Counted from the stretch's first letter, positions 50,630 through 59,887 are shown. The stretch: DNA of 64,000 bases from Rhizobium altiplani (GCF_001542405.1 NZ_LNCD01000078.1:1-64000); one strand, 5' to 3'. Notes: generated from the letters alone by a model not told the origin. Numbers and translations are program-made.

Positions 50630-51508
50630 CTAGGAGCCGGATTGGCGAGCCGCTGTGTCCAGCGCTATAAAATCCGCTTCATCGAGAGCGATGCTTGCCG
50701 CCTCTACGTTTTCCTCAAGATGCTTTACCTTGGAGGTTCCCGGTATCGGCAACATCACAGGGCTGCGTTTGAGCACCCACGCCAGAGCAATCTGGCTTGG
50801 CGTCGCGTCGTACCTCTTGGCCAATCTGTCGAGGATGGACCCTGGACGGGCAAGCTCGCCTGCGGCCAGCGGGTACCACGGTATGAAGCCAATGCCCTCG
50901 CGCTCGCAGTAGTCAAGCACGTCCTCGCTGGCGCGATCGACGAGGTTGTAGCGGTTCTGGACCGTCGCGACGGGAAAGACCTTTCGGGCGGCCTTTATGT
51001 CTTCAACCGAAACTTCGCTTAGGCCGGCATGGGCAATGATGTCCTGATCCAGGAGCATCTTGACCGCGCCGAATTGCTCGTCGCGAGGAACCTTCGGGTC
51101 TATGCGATGCAATTGCCACAGATCGATCCGGTCGACACGGAGTTTCTTGAGGCTGCCTTTCGCGCGCTCGAGAAGATAGTCCGGCCGTCCGTTTGGCGTC
51201 CAGAGATCCGGTCCTTCGCGGGTCAGCCCTGCCTTGGTCGCGATCAGCAGCCCCTTGTAAGGATGCAGCGCTTCGCTGATGAGTTCTTCCGAAACGTCGG
51301 GGCCGTAGGAATCTGCCGTGTCTATGAAATTGACCGCGATCTCGGGCAGGCGACCCAGGGTTGCCAGTGCTCCGGCCTTGTCCGCAGGCGGTCCCCATAT
51401 GCCGGGTCCGGTAATGCGCATGGCGCCGAAGCCGAGACGGTTGATCGCGATGCTACCGATCGAAAATTGGCCCGATGCAGCCGCTGAGATCGTGGAATTG
51501 TCTGGCAC
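50630..51508 (-). CDS. Aldo/keto reductase
   Basis: A 292-residue (alpha/beta)8 NADPH-dependent reductase. The catalytic tetrad is visible: Asp in [12 protein letters not shown], Tyr in the same motif, Lys in [11 protein letters not shown] and His in [15 protein letters not shown]-binding residues are in the end part ([20 protein letters not shown]), characteristic of the AKR family that includes E. coli YdjG/YdbC-like enzymes. It would reduce carbonyl compounds, perhaps in detoxification. Start is GTG at 51508 with GGGAGAAG upstream. Confidence 0.92.
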   Translation of the reverse strand: MPDNSTISAAASGQFSIGSIAINRLGFGAMRITGPGIWGPPADKAGALATLGRLPEIAVNFIDTADSYGPDVSEELISEALHPYKGLLIATKAGLTREGPDLWTPNGRPDYLLERAKGSLKKLRVDRIDLWQLHRIDPKVPRDEQFGAVKMLLDQDIIAHAGLSEVSVEDIKAARKVFPVATVQNRYNLVDRASEDVLDYCEREGIGFIPWYPLAAGELARPGSILDRLAKRYDATPSQIALAWVLKRSPVMLPIPGTSKVKHLEENVEAASIALDEADFIALDTAARQSGS

Positions 51509-51580
51509 TGATCTTCTCCCGATTGCCTGTTAGGTGGATTTGCTCGGGCCTTAAGTGGAGCGGGCAGGGAGCAATGCAAG

Positions 51581-51862
51581 TCAGGACTGTTCAGACTTGA
51601 CCGTGCGCCCGGAGATCAGACGCAGCCACGGCGGCAGGTGGAAAGCGCACATCAGCAGGTACATCATGGCCATGCCATCCATGGGAAAGACGTCCTGCAT
51701 TGCGGAGCAGATTGTCTCTGCTCCGCCGCTTGCCATGGTGACAACCGCCATGATGGCGAAGGTGGGCGCTGCCGCAAGACACAGCCAGTCGGCGATGTTT
51801 GTTGCATTGTCGGCCGGCTTCTCGACCGATGCGCTGCGCCTTGTCTGGTCGGAGGAAAGCAT
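51581..51862 (-). CDS. Small membrane protein, function unknown
   Basis: A 93-residue protein with two hydrophobic segments, IADWLCLAAAPTFAIMAVVT and MAMMYLLMCAFHLPPWLRL. It starts five bases after the DUF899 stop with a GAAGG site, so it is co-transcribed with it. Similar small proteins next to DUF899 genes are common in rhizobia (from memory, not searched). Confidence 0.62.
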   Translation of the reverse strand: MLSSDQTRRSASVEKPADNATNIADWLCLAAAPTFAIMAVVTMASGGAETICSAMQDVFPMDGMAMMYLLMCAFHLPPWLRLISGRTVKSEQS

Positions 51863-51867
51863 CGGCT

Positions 51868-52668
51868 CTACCTTCGGCCGTATTCGTCATGATGCCGCCA
51901 CCATATACCTTGCTCATTGCGGCCGAAGGGCGCGCGGTCGAGCCATTGATACACGCCCCAAATACCGTCCAGGCCGCGGGCATAGCTGGAGTAGGTGTGG
52001 TAGACCACGCCGTCCTCGAGCACGAAGGCGCTGAGGCCCGGCCTGTCGCGCGTATAGGTGGCGATGTCGGTTCCTGTCATCGCGGCGATCTGGCCGACCG
52101 GGGTCTCGCTGCCGCGCAACTTCCATTCCTGTACGGTTTCGCTCTCCTGCGGCCCCGGTGCCGGCGGTTCACGCCGGTAGTTATATTCTATCCCGCCTTC
52201 GCGCTGTTGCTGCTGGCTAAACAAGACGCTGAAGTCGAGGTTGAAATCGCTACCGAAGGAAGAGGCCCAGTCGAAGGTCCATCCCATCCGCTCTTTGAAG
52301 GCCTGCAGTTTGGGAAGCAGCGCGCGGGAAACGGCGGTGAAGGCGACGTCATGGTTCTCGAGGTGAACGACAACGCCGTTGAAGCCGTCCGCGATCGAGG
52401 AGCAAGAGGGGCATCCGGCTGTATAGTCAGGACCGAACATGAAGTGGTAGATGAGCAGTTGCGAGCGGCCCTTGAAAAGGTCGGCCAGCGAAGCGCTGCC
52501 GCTGTCGGTCTCGAACCTGTAGTCCTTGTCGATCCGTACCCACGGCAGTTCCTGACGGCGTTGTGCCAGCATGTCGCTGCGACGGGTCAGTTCCTTCTCT
52601 TCTGCGAGCAGGTCGAGCCGCGCCGCAAGCCATTCTTCGCGTGTGCCTGTCATGTGCATCGTCATCAT
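51868..52668 (-). CDS. DUF899 family thioredoxin-fold protein
   Basis: A 266-residue protein. The DUF899 core is YHFMFGPDYTAGCPSCSSIA, a CPSC-like motif where thioredoxin has CxxC, then VVVHLENHDVAFTAVSRALL and GWTFDWASSFGSDFNLDF. The C-terminus has DVVYHTYSSYARGLD-type residues (VVYHTYSSYARGLDGIWGVY), typical of the family. It probably acts as a peroxiredoxin-like or redox protein, but no activity is established from the sequence. GAGGAG precedes the start at 52668. It is divergent from the regulator/propeller unit. Confidence 0.88.
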   Translation of the reverse strand: MMTMHMTGTREEWLAARLDLLAEEKELTRRSDMLAQRRQELPWVRIDKDYRFETDSGSASLADLFKGRSQLLIYHFMFGPDYTAGCPSCSSIADGFNGVVVHLENHDVAFTAVSRALLPKLQAFKERMGWTFDWASSFGSDFNLDFSVLFSQQQQREGGIEYNYRREPPAPGPQESETVQEWKLRGSETPVGQIAAMTGTDIATYTRDRPGLSAFVLEDGVVYHTYSSYARGLDGIWGVYQWLDRAPFGRNEQGIWWRHHDEYGRR

Positions 52669-52786
52669 ACTTCTCCTCTTGGTGCCTGTTGACGTAGCAT
52701 GCCGCTCCTTGCGGCTGCTTGGTGATCGTGAGCAGACTAGGACCGGAGTGGGCGAGGGTGGGAGTTACAAGTTTGACGGGATTTCG

Positions 52787-54007
52787 ATGGACTCGATGAT
52801 CATCGCCGCGGCGAGGCTGCTTGCGACAGGCGATCTTCTCGGTGCGCTGAAGAGGGTGGCGCTGCGGAATGACGCGCCCGCGCTCGCCCTTCGCGGCATC
52901 GCGATGGCCCAGCTTGGGGATCTCGCGAGGGCAAAGGTCCTGCTGAAGACGGCTGCCCGTGCGTTTGGGCCAAGGGAGCCGGTCGCACGGGCGCGCTGTC
53001 TCGTCGCCGAGGCTGAAATCGCTCTGGTCTCGCGCGATCTAACCTGGCCTGCCAAGACACTCAGCTCCGCGCGGGAAGTGCTCGAAGCGCATGATGACCG
53101 CTTGAACGCCGCACATGCGCGACATCTCGAAGCCAGGCGGTCGCTGCTCATCGGCCATCTCGACGAAGCCGAACGGCTGCTCGCCGGGGTCGATCCAACA
53201 CCGCTCCCGCCGCCCTTGCGAACGGCGAACGAGCTTGTCGTCGCGGGGATTGCAATCCGCCGGCTCCAGACGGGCGTTGCGCGCGCGGCACTGCTCCGGG
53301 CGGAAAATGCGGCGAGGGAGGCGGGAATCCCCGCGCTTCGTGCGGAGGTCGAAGGGGTCTCCGAGGTTCTGAAGGCGCCGGCGGCGCGACTGACCAGCCG
53401 CGGCGAGGAGCGGTTGCTGCTGCTGCAAGAAGTCGAGACAGTCCTGTCGTCCGGCACGCTTGTCGTCGACGCGTGCCGCTACGTCGTGCGGGAGGGCGAC
53501 GCGTCCGTGTCGCTGACAACGCGCCCGGTCTTGTTCGCGCTCGCCCGTGCACTGGCGGAGAGTTGGCCGGCGGATGTATCGCGCAACGTGCTCGTTGCCC
53601 GTGCATTCAGGGCGAAGGATGCCGATGAATCGCATCGCGCCAGGTTGCGCGTCGAAATCGGGCGGCTGCGCGGCGAGCTTCACCGCATAGCGGATATCAA
53701 GGCAACCAAGGACGGCTTTGTGCTCGCGCCGCGGCGTGCCGACCAGGTGGTCATCCTGGCTCCACCGGTCGAGGAGCAGCATGGTGAGATCCTTGCTTTT
53801 CTGGCCGATGGGGAGGCCTGGTCGAGTTCGGCGCTGGCAATCGCGATTGGTGCGAGCGCGCGCACCGTGCAACGCGCGCTTGATGCCCTCGCTGAAACGG
53901 GCAAGGTGCAGTTTTTCGGACGAGGACCAGCACGCCGCTGGACTATCCCGTCACTACCGGGATTCCCGTCAACTTTGTTACTCCCAGGTCCACTGCCCAA
54001 CGACTAG
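52787..54007 (+). CDS. Probable transcriptional regulator with TPR-like part and two winged helices
   Basis: A 406-residue protein. The first 240 residues are alanine-rich alpha-helical repeats (LLATGDLLGALKRVAL, ALRGIAMAQLGDLARAKVLL) resembling TPRs. The next part, from about residue 245, has an OmpR/PhoB-type winged helix: LTTRPVLFALARALAESWPA, then DADESHRARLRVEIGRLRGE and DGFVLAP. The end has a second MarR/GntR-like winged helix (GEAWSSSALAIAIGASARTV, QRALDALAETGKV). I do not know a named family with this exact build. It is divergent from the DUF899 gene and followed nine bases later by the propeller gene. Start at 52787; 52796 is possible. Confidence 0.7.
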   Translation: MDSMIIAAARLLATGDLLGALKRVALRNDAPALALRGIAMAQLGDLARAKVLLKTAARAFGPREPVARARCLVAEAEIALVSRDLTWPAKTLSSAREVLEAHDDRLNAAHARHLEARRSLLIGHLDEAERLLAGVDPTPLPPPLRTANELVVAGIAIRRLQTGVARAALLRAENAAREAGIPALRAEVEGVSEVLKAPAARLTSRGEERLLLLQEVETVLSSGTLVVDACRYVVREGDASVSLTTRPVLFALARALAESWPADVSRNVLVARAFRAKDADESHRARLRVEIGRLRGELHRIADIKATKDGFVLAPRRADQVVILAPPVEEQHGEILAFLADGEAWSSSALAIAIGASARTVQRALDALAETGKVQFFGRGPARRWTIPSLPGFPSTLLLPGPLPND

Positions 54008-54016
54008 GATAAGCCC

Positions 54017-54649
54017 ATGAAACACTCCCAAGCTGAAATCCTTCGTGAATATGGCCCCTTTCCAGATGTGAAGCAGGTGGGCGGCGTGAGCTTTGACGGT
54101 CGGAATGTCTGGTTCGCGTCCGGCGACAGGCTGAATGCCCTCGATCCCGATGTCGGTGAGGTCGTGAATACGATCGCCGTTGCGGCACACGCCGGAACGG
54201 CTTTCGATGGGCGCTATCTTTTCCAGATTGCCGAGGACAGGATCCAGAAGATCGACCCGAAGACCGGCGAGATACTCTCGACGATTCCGGCCCCCGGCAA
54301 TGGCGGTGATTCCGGGCTCGCCTGGGCGGAAGGAACGCTTTGGGTCGGAGAGTATCGCGGCCGGAAGATCCATCAGATTGATCCCGAAACCGGCGCTGTC
54401 CTTCGCAGTATCGAGTCCAACCGTTTTGTTACCGGGGTGACCTGGATCGGCGATGAGCTCTGGCATGCCACCTGGGAGGGCGACGAAAGCGATATCAGGC
54501 ACATTGAACCAGAGACCGGGCAGGTCCTGGAACGGGTCGAGATGCCGGCTGGTATCGGCATATCGGGACTTGAGTCCGATGGCGCGGACCGGCTGTTTTG
54601 CGGCGGTGGAAACAGCGGCAAGATCCGGGCCGTCCGCCGGCCAAAATAG
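54017..54649 (+). CDS. Beta-propeller (glutamine cyclotransferase/NHL-like) protein
   Basis: A 210-residue protein made of about five short repeats of the kind VGGVSFDGRNVWFASGDRLN-ALDPDVGEV and KIDPKTGEILSTI, KIHQIDPETGAVLRSI, HIEPETGQVLERV. Each is a four-stranded blade with a (D/E)PxTGxV-like end, as in glutamine cyclotransferases, Vgb and SMP-30 proteins. Without a signal peptide it appears cytoplasmic. It lacks a clear catalytic set, so binding is as likely as catalysis. AGGATAAG precedes the start. Co-transcribed with the regulator. Confidence 0.78.
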   Translation: MKHSQAEILREYGPFPDVKQVGGVSFDGRNVWFASGDRLNALDPDVGEVVNTIAVAAHAGTAFDGRYLFQIAEDRIQKIDPKTGEILSTIPAPGNGGDSGLAWAEGTLWVGEYRGRKIHQIDPETGAVLRSIESNRFVTGVTWIGDELWHATWEGDESDIRHIEPETGQVLERVEMPAGIGISGLESDGADRLFCGGGNSGKIRAVRRPK

Positions 54650-54708
54650 TCAGACCGTGCTCGCGCATGTGCGCGGTCGGCACGGGAAACCGCGAGTTCG
54701 GCCTATGA

Positions 54709-55857
54709 CTAGTCCAATGTCCTGCGGAAGCGGCGGACGGCGATGAACATGGCGACCGCCATCAGGCAGGCCAGGGCAGTGGTGTCGTAGGCAAGGGTCT
54801 GGATGCTGGCGCCCTTCAGCATGATTGCCCTGACGATCCGGATATAGTGGGTCAGCGGTAGTGCCTCACCGATCCATTGCGCCCATTGCGGCATGCCGGC
54901 GAACGGAAACATGAACCCAGACAGCAGGATATTCGGCAGGAAGAACATCATCGCCATCTGCATCGCCTGCAGCTGATTGGCCGCGATCGTCGAGAAGGTG
55001 TAACCGATCGACAGATTGGTGATGACGAAGAGCGCGGTTGCGGCCGCGAGCGAAGCCGGGCTGCCGAGGATTGGAACGCCGAACACAAACAGGCCGGCCG
55101 TGATAATGAGCAGCGACTGGATGAGGCCGATCAGCACATAGGGCGCGATCTTGCCCAGCATGATTTCCAGCGGCTTGATCGGCATGGAAAGCAGGTTTTC
55201 CATGGTGCCGCGTTCCAATTCCCGGGTGACCGAAAGAGCCGTGAAGATCAGCAGCGTCATCGTCAGGATCGTGCCGAGCAAGCCGGGCACGATATTCAAA
55301 GTCGACGAACCGGCCGGATTGTAGCGCCGGTGCTGGACGATCGAGAATGCGGGCCTGGTCGGCTCGGAGAACTCGACCTGGCGGTCATTGGCGAGCGCCG
55401 ACGTCACGATGCCTGATAGCGCACCCAGCGCCGAGCTCGATGCGACCGGATCGGTGGCATCGGCCGCGACCAGTAGCGAGGGCGTGTCGCCGCGCCGAAG
55501 CGAGCGTTCGAACCCTTCCGGAATTTCCACGACGAACAAAGCCCTGCCGGATTCCAGAAGCGAATCCATGTCTTCGGCTCGGGTAACGACAGAGCGGATC
55601 TGGAAGAAATCGGTGTTCTCGAGGGCGGCCAAAATAGATCGGCCGACATCCGTGTTCTCGCGCATCAACACAGCTGTCGGCAGATTGTGTGGCGTCGTGT
55701 TGATCGCAAAGCCGAACAAGAACAACTGCATGATCGGCAAGGCGACCATCGTCGCCAACGTTATGCGGTCGCGGGTCATCTGGATGAATTCCTTGATGGT
55801 CATCGCCCAGAAGCGCCCGAATGAGATGCCGTTGCGGTTTGCCGGTCGCGTCGTCAT
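54709..55857 (-). CDS. ABC-2 type transporter permease (YbhS/YbhR-like)
   Basis: A 382-residue inner-membrane protein: one N-terminal span (TLATMVALPIMQLFLFGFAI), a large periplasmic domain, then five spans, including VPGLLGTILTMTLLIFTALS and the TERGTM-like motif ELERGTMENLLSMPIKPLEI. This is the ABC-2 fold. Last gene of the TetR-HlyD-ATPase-permease operon. Most related systems have two permeases; only one is in the window, and it could form a homodimer or need a second gene elsewhere. The ATGA overlap with the ATPase stop couples translation. Confidence 0.92.
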   Translation of the reverse strand: MTTRPANRNGISFGRFWAMTIKEFIQMTRDRITLATMVALPIMQLFLFGFAINTTPHNLPTAVLMRENTDVGRSILAALENTDFFQIRSVVTRAEDMDSLLESGRALFVVEIPEGFERSLRRGDTPSLLVAADATDPVASSSALGALSGIVTSALANDRQVEFSEPTRPAFSIVQHRRYNPAGSSTLNIVPGLLGTILTMTLLIFTALSVTRELERGTMENLLSMPIKPLEIMLGKIAPYVLIGLIQSLLIITAGLFVFGVPILGSPASLAAATALFVITNLSIGYTFSTIAANQLQAMQMAMMFFLPNILLSGFMFPFAGMPQWAQWIGEALPLTHYIRIVRAIMLKGASIQTLAYDTTALACLMAVAMFIAVRRFRRTLD

Positions 55858-56804
55858 TGGAAATTATCCTCCGCGCGACGCATCAGGTCGATGAAGGCAT
55901 CTTCCAACGTCGCTTCACCCTTTTGCCACTTGAGGTCGGGCCGTTCGCGATAAGGCGCGATTGCCTTTTCGAGCGCCTTCGGATCGCGGCCGGCAACATG
56001 CAGGCTGGTCCCAAACGGTGCCATCATGTCGATGCCCGGCACATTCTCAAGTTCGGACTGGAGACGATGCACCTCGGGCCCGGAGACGGTCCATGTCACG
56101 AGGCCGGTGCCGGCAATCACCTCGTCCACCGTTCCCTGCGCCAGCAGTTTGCCGTAGGCGATATAGGCGATCTCGTGGCAGCGCTCGGCCTCGTCCATGT
56201 AGTGGGTGGAGACCAGGACAGAGAGGCCGTCAGCGGCGAGGGCGTGGATCTCGTTCCAGAAGTCGCGGCGGGCTTTGGGGTCGACACCGGCGGTCGGCTC
56301 ATCGAGGAGGAGTAGCGCCGGTTCGGGCAGGATGCAGGCGCCGAGCGCAAGACGCTGTTTCCAGCCGCCCGAGAGCTCCCCCGCAAGCTGCTGTTCGCGG
56401 CCCTTCAGGCCAAGGCGGTCTATGGCGGCGCTTGCCTTGCCGCGGGCATCGGCCAGACCGTAGACGCGGGCGACGAACTCGAGGTTTTCCCGGATCGACA
56501 GATCCTGATAAAGCGAAAACTTCTGAGTCATGTAGCCGACACGGCGGCGAATACGATCGCTCTCGGTCAGGATGTCGAAGCCAAGACATGTGCCATTGCC
56601 GCTGTCTGGCGTCAGCAGACCACAGAGGATACGGATTGTCGTGGTCTTGCCGGAACCGTTGGGGCCAAGAAAGCCGTGGATGCGGCCCTTCTTGACCGTC
56701 ATCGACACGTCATCGACCACCTTTCGGCTGCCGAAACTCTTGGTGAGGTGATGGACGTCGATGACGGTCTCCGGAGCATCGACGGCGATGGCTGTGTCGC
56801 TCAT
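55854..56804 (-). CDS. ABC-2 exporter ATP-binding protein (YbhF/CcmA-like)
   Basis: A 316-residue ATPase with Walker A GPNGSGKTTTIRIL, Q-loop MTQKFSLYQDLSIRENLEF, signature LSGGWKQRLALGACIL, Walker B LLLLDEPTAGVDPKARRDFW and H-loop STHYMDEAERC. This matches the DrrA/CcmA-type exporters. It starts MSDTAIAVD at 56804, overlapping the HlyD stop by ATGA; a longer frame upstream is the HlyD gene in another frame. It powers efflux of a drug- or lipid-like compound by the adjacent permease. Confidence 0.94.
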   Translation of the reverse strand: MSDTAIAVDAPETVIDVHHLTKSFGSRKVVDDVSMTVKKGRIHGFLGPNGSGKTTTIRILCGLLTPDSGNGTCLGFDILTESDRIRRRVGYMTQKFSLYQDLSIRENLEFVARVYGLADARGKASAAIDRLGLKGREQQLAGELSGGWKQRLALGACILPEPALLLLDEPTAGVDPKARRDFWNEIHALAADGLSVLVSTHYMDEAERCHEIAYIAYGKLLAQGTVDEVIAGTGLVTWTVSGPEVHRLQSELENVPGIDMMAPFGTSLHVAGRDPKALEKAIAPYRERPDLKWQKGEATLEDAFIDLMRRAEDNFQ

Positions 56805-57766
56805 GGTCGCGCTCCCGCGGTGACATCCACCGGCTGGCCAGGACGCAGCGCCGTGGGATCGGTCGGGATCGCCTCGACGCGGTAGACGAGTTTGGCACGC
56901 TCTTCGAGGCTGTAGATTACCGGCGGCGTGTATTCGGCGTTCTTTGAGATGAAGCTGATCGTCGCGTCGGTCGGCTGGCACGCGCTGCAGGCAACGCGGA
57001 TCGGCTGGCCCAGCGAGAAAAGCGCAAGCTCTGTTTCGGGTACGAAGAAGCGGACACGGATGTTCTCCGGCGGCAGGAGCGCCACGATCGGCCGGCCGGC
57101 AGGGACGACCTCACCCGCGCGATAGTAGATGGTCTCGATACTGCCTGTTGCCGGCGCCGAGACGAAGCGACGGGAGAGCGCGGCTTCCGCAGCGGCGAGA
57201 TCGGCCTTTGCGACCGCGACTGCTTCCCTCGACTGGCGCAGCGTTTCGATGCGGGCAGGCAGGTTGGCGAGCGTGATCTGGCCGCGGACATTATCGAGGA
57301 CGGCACGGTTGGCGGCTTCGGTGGCCGTCGCCGTATCGAGGTCCGCCTTTGTCGCGGTGCCGCGCTGGACCAGCACCCGGGTGCGGTCCAGCTCCTGTGC
57401 GGCAAGCTCCAGCCGGGCGGTCGCCTCACGTTCGCTCGCGCGCAGTACATCGATCTCTTCCGGTCGCTTTTGCGCGGCCTCGGCGAGTTCCAGTTCTGCC
57501 TGCAGGCGCGCCAGCGAAGCGCGTGCGGAGCCGACGGCTGCCTCCTCGCTCCGCGAATCCAGGCTGAAGAGCGGCGAACCGGGCGCAGTCGCCTGGCCTT
57601 CGACGACGTCGAGCTTGACCAGCCGCCCGCTGGTGTCGGCGCCGATGAAAAGTGTGTCGGCCTCGACCCACCCCTGGTAGGCACGTTGAGACCTGTCAGA
57701 AAACAGGAGGGGCAGAGCGGCAAGTGCCGCGGCGGCCACGAGAGCGACGATAAGGATTCGTTTCAT
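56801..57766 (-). CDS. HlyD-family membrane fusion protein (YbhG-like)
   Basis: A 321-residue periplasmic adaptor with an N-terminal membrane anchor (ILIVALVAAAALAALPLLF). The biotinyl-lipoyl-like half (GWVEADTLFIGADTSGRLVK, then VVEGQATAPGSPLFSLD) and a long helical hairpin (ASLARLQAELELAEAAQKRP, LARAQ-like heptads) are followed by a return strand, LSRRFVSAPATGSIETIYYR. It joins the inner-membrane ABC part to an outer-membrane channel; no outer-membrane TolC gene is in the operon. It overlaps the TetR stop by ATGA. Confidence 0.92.
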   Translation of the reverse strand: MKRILIVALVAAAALAALPLLFSDRSQRAYQGWVEADTLFIGADTSGRLVKLDVVEGQATAPGSPLFSLDSRSEEAAVGSARASLARLQAELELAEAAQKRPEEIDVLRASEREATARLELAAQELDRTRVLVQRGTATKADLDTATATEAANRAVLDNVRGQITLANLPARIETLRQSREAVAVAKADLAAAEAALSRRFVSAPATGSIETIYYRAGEVVPAGRPIVALLPPENIRVRFFVPETELALFSLGQPIRVACSACQPTDATISFISKNAEYTPPVIYSLEERAKLVYRVEAIPTDPTALRPGQPVDVTAGARP

Positions 57767-58383
57767 ATCGCGCCTCCTTGGGGCACGAAGAGCGTGTCGA
57801 GGAATGTGTCGAATAGCTTCTGCGCGTGGAGGTGCTCGTAGCCTTCGAAGAGCGTCGCCCAGACGATCGACATCAAAGCAGGCGCCATAACCAGTTGCGG
57901 AACGTCAGCGACGGCGGGATTGCGCAGTTCACCGCGTGCGGCGGCGCGGGCAAGCACGATCCGCAGGATCGCTAGACCCTTGGTGATGATCTCGCGGTAA
58001 TAGAATTCGGTCACGACAGGGAACATTGGTCCTTCCGCGAGGATCAACCGCAGAAGGTGCCGGCGCTCTGTCTCCAAAACCTCGCGTTTGAAGATGGAAT
58101 AGAACATCGCAACGGCGGCCCGCGCCGGGATCGCATCCTTCTCAACCATGCCGCCGACCTCGCCGAGGATCGGCGAGGCGATGCCGGAGACGAGATCGAT
58201 GAACAGCCGCTCCTTGTCGGGAAAATGCAAGTACACCGTGCCCTTGGCGATGCCCGCCCGCGCCGCGACGTCCTCCATGCGGGTCGCCGCGAAACCGCGC
58301 TCCGCAAAGCAGGCGAAGGCGGCGGCGAGGATCTCGGCGCGGCGCTGCTCGGGGTCTCGTTTCTCCCGCTTTCTCTCTGCCAT
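57763..58383 (-). CDS. TetR-family regulator of the efflux operon
   Basis: A 206-residue TetR protein. The N-terminal helix-turn-helix is RGFAATRMEDVAARAGIAKGTVYLHF and the following helices form the ligand pocket. It is first gene of a four-gene operon and a perfect half-site palindrome (58403-58420) lies 20-37 bases upstream, so it probably represses the whole operon, itself included. The ATG at 58383 is used; frames upstream are extension artefacts. Confidence 0.93.
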   Translation of the reverse strand: MAERKREKRDPEQRRAEILAAAFACFAERGFAATRMEDVAARAGIAKGTVYLHFPDKERLFIDLVSGIASPILGEVGGMVEKDAIPARAAVAMFYSIFKREVLETERRHLLRLILAEGPMFPVVTEFYYREIITKGLAILRIVLARAAARGELRNPAVADVPQLVMAPALMSIVWATLFEGYEHLHAQKLFDTFLDTLFVPQGGAI

Positions 58384-58402
58384 TCTCTTGCATCCAATTA
58401 TG

Positions 58403-58420
58403 ACTGACTGGACAGTCAGT
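58403..58420. promoter_or_regulatory. TetR operator of the efflux operon
   Basis: ACTGACTG and CAGTCAGT are exact reverse complements separated by GA, giving an 18-bp operator directly upstream of the tetR-like start. It is where a promoter of the operon is expected. Confidence 0.7.
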
Positions 58421-58687
58421 AACATAACCTGCGATTTTTCGCAAGCCGAGTCCGATGTGAAGCGGCCCTACGATGATGATGACGAACGGACATTCCGCGC
58501 TAAGGGGGCGAGGGCCTCATGATGGGGCGTCCTCACTCCAGACCGTCAACAGGTAGCGTCTTCGGAACGTGGCCAACGTCTCCTCACGACGGAGATGCGG
58601 ATCGTCGACGACGGATCGCGTTTGTTGCCATTTCTCGTCAGCAGGTATCAACTGCGCCAGGCAGACACGAAAGAGGTTCAATTTCCC

Positions 58688-59410
58688 ATGATCGTTCAGG
58701 CCTGTATCAACGGCGCGCGGCCAATCGACTATCATCCGCAATTGCCTGTCACTGTTGAAGCAATCGCACGGGATGCCGCCGCCGTGGTCGCTGCCGGTGC
58801 CGCGGAACTCCACATTCATCCGCGTGCCGTTGACGGAAAGGAAAGTCTCGGCGCTGTTGATGAGACCATTGCTGCGCTTCGGGGCTCCTGTCCGGGTTCG
58901 TTTCTCGGCGTATCCACCGGTGCCTGGATTGAAGGCGACGCGCACCGCACCCTTGAGGCCATTCGTTGCTGGAGTGTCCTGCCCGACTATGCGTCGGTGA
59001 ACCTCTCGGAGGACGATGCCCCCGCCGTCATGGCATTACTCCGCGATCAGGGAGTTGGGATTGAAGTCGGGCTGGCGTCAGTCGCGGATGCGGAGCGGTA
59101 CATCGGACTTGAAGCCCATGAGCGCGTTTTGCGCATCCTCATCGAACTTGACAACGAACAGGACCTGCGGGGCGCTTTCGATGTCGCGGAGGGGATCGTC
59201 GGCACGCTACAGCGTGGGAATGTGCAGCGGCCCGTCCTGATGCATGGCTTCGACGCGACCGTCTGGCCGTTTGTCCGGCTGGCGAAGGAACGACGCTATT
59301 CCACCCGCGTCGGCCTGGAAGATGGAAAGCTCCTTCCCAGCGGGATGATCGCCGCGAACAATGCCGAGCTTGTCGCGGCGGCCGTCGAGATCTTTCGCAG
59401 CGAGAGCTGA
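58688..59410 (+). CDS. Beta-keto acid cleavage enzyme (BKACE, former DUF849)
   Basis: A 240-residue TIM-barrel enzyme that would cleave a beta-keto acid with acetyl-CoA as partner, as in lysine fermentation (Kce). The zinc motif HIHPR is in AELHIHPRAVDG, then VSTGAW and SVNLSEDDA, and RVGLEDGKLLPSGMIAANNAELV near the end. Relatives usually run about 270-300 residues, so the loops are shorter here. Start at 58688; AGAGG is eleven bases upstream. It stands alone downstream of the TetR operator. Confidence 0.86.
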   Translation: MIVQACINGARPIDYHPQLPVTVEAIARDAAAVVAAGAAELHIHPRAVDGKESLGAVDETIAALRGSCPGSFLGVSTGAWIEGDAHRTLEAIRCWSVLPDYASVNLSEDDAPAVMALLRDQGVGIEVGLASVADAERYIGLEAHERVLRILIELDNEQDLRGAFDVAEGIVGTLQRGNVQRPVLMHGFDATVWPFVRLAKERRYSTRVGLEDGKLLPSGMIAANNAELVAAAVEIFRSES

Positions 59411-59438
59411 TCCTCGAGCCCGTGCCGCGAGCGCCCGC

Positions 59439-59699
59439 TCAACGTGGGCAGCTGGCGATGTATCGCCGACCGTAACGGTCACGGAAGTAGCACTGACCAG
59501 GCCGCCCAGCGACGTTGCCAATGACCGCGCCAGTGGCACCACCGATCGCTGCGCCCACGGCGGCACCGCGCACGTTGCCGGTCGCCACGCCACCGATGAC
59601 CGCGCCGGAGGCTGCACCAATTCCCGCGCCTTGCTCGGTGGGCGTGCATCCGGCAATCGTGGCCCCTGCCAGAAGCAGCAAAATCGACGTGCGTTTCAT
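59439..59699 (-). CDS. Glycine-zipper lipoprotein
   Basis: An 86-residue protein with lipobox AGATIAGC (lipidated Cys18), then a Gly/Ala-rich zipper: GIGAASGAVIGGVATGNVRG, AAVGAAIGGATGAVIGNVAG. This resembles the 17-kDa antigen and glycine-zipper_2TM families, which insert in the membrane. The end is CYFRDRYGRRYIASCPR with two Cys, typical of rhizobial members. The start at 59699 has AGGAAAG upstream. Probably an envelope-stress or structural component. Confidence 0.88.
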   Translation of the reverse strand: MKRTSILLLLAGATIAGCTPTEQGAGIGAASGAVIGGVATGNVRGAAVGAAIGGATGAVIGNVAGRPGQCYFRDRYGRRYIASCPR

Positions 59700-59887
59700 C
59701 TCGCTTTCCTTCCTGTTCGATTTAATTCGCGCGAGGGTAGATAGAGGGATTTCGGAAAAGACAATTGTTGCTTTTAGTTCGCTGCCAAGCCTGCTTCGTT
59801 CGATCAATCGACCGCTGGTACCTCCATTGCCTATTGGACCGCTTGCTCCAATTAAGATTGGGTTTCAACCAAAAGCAGGGTCCCATC

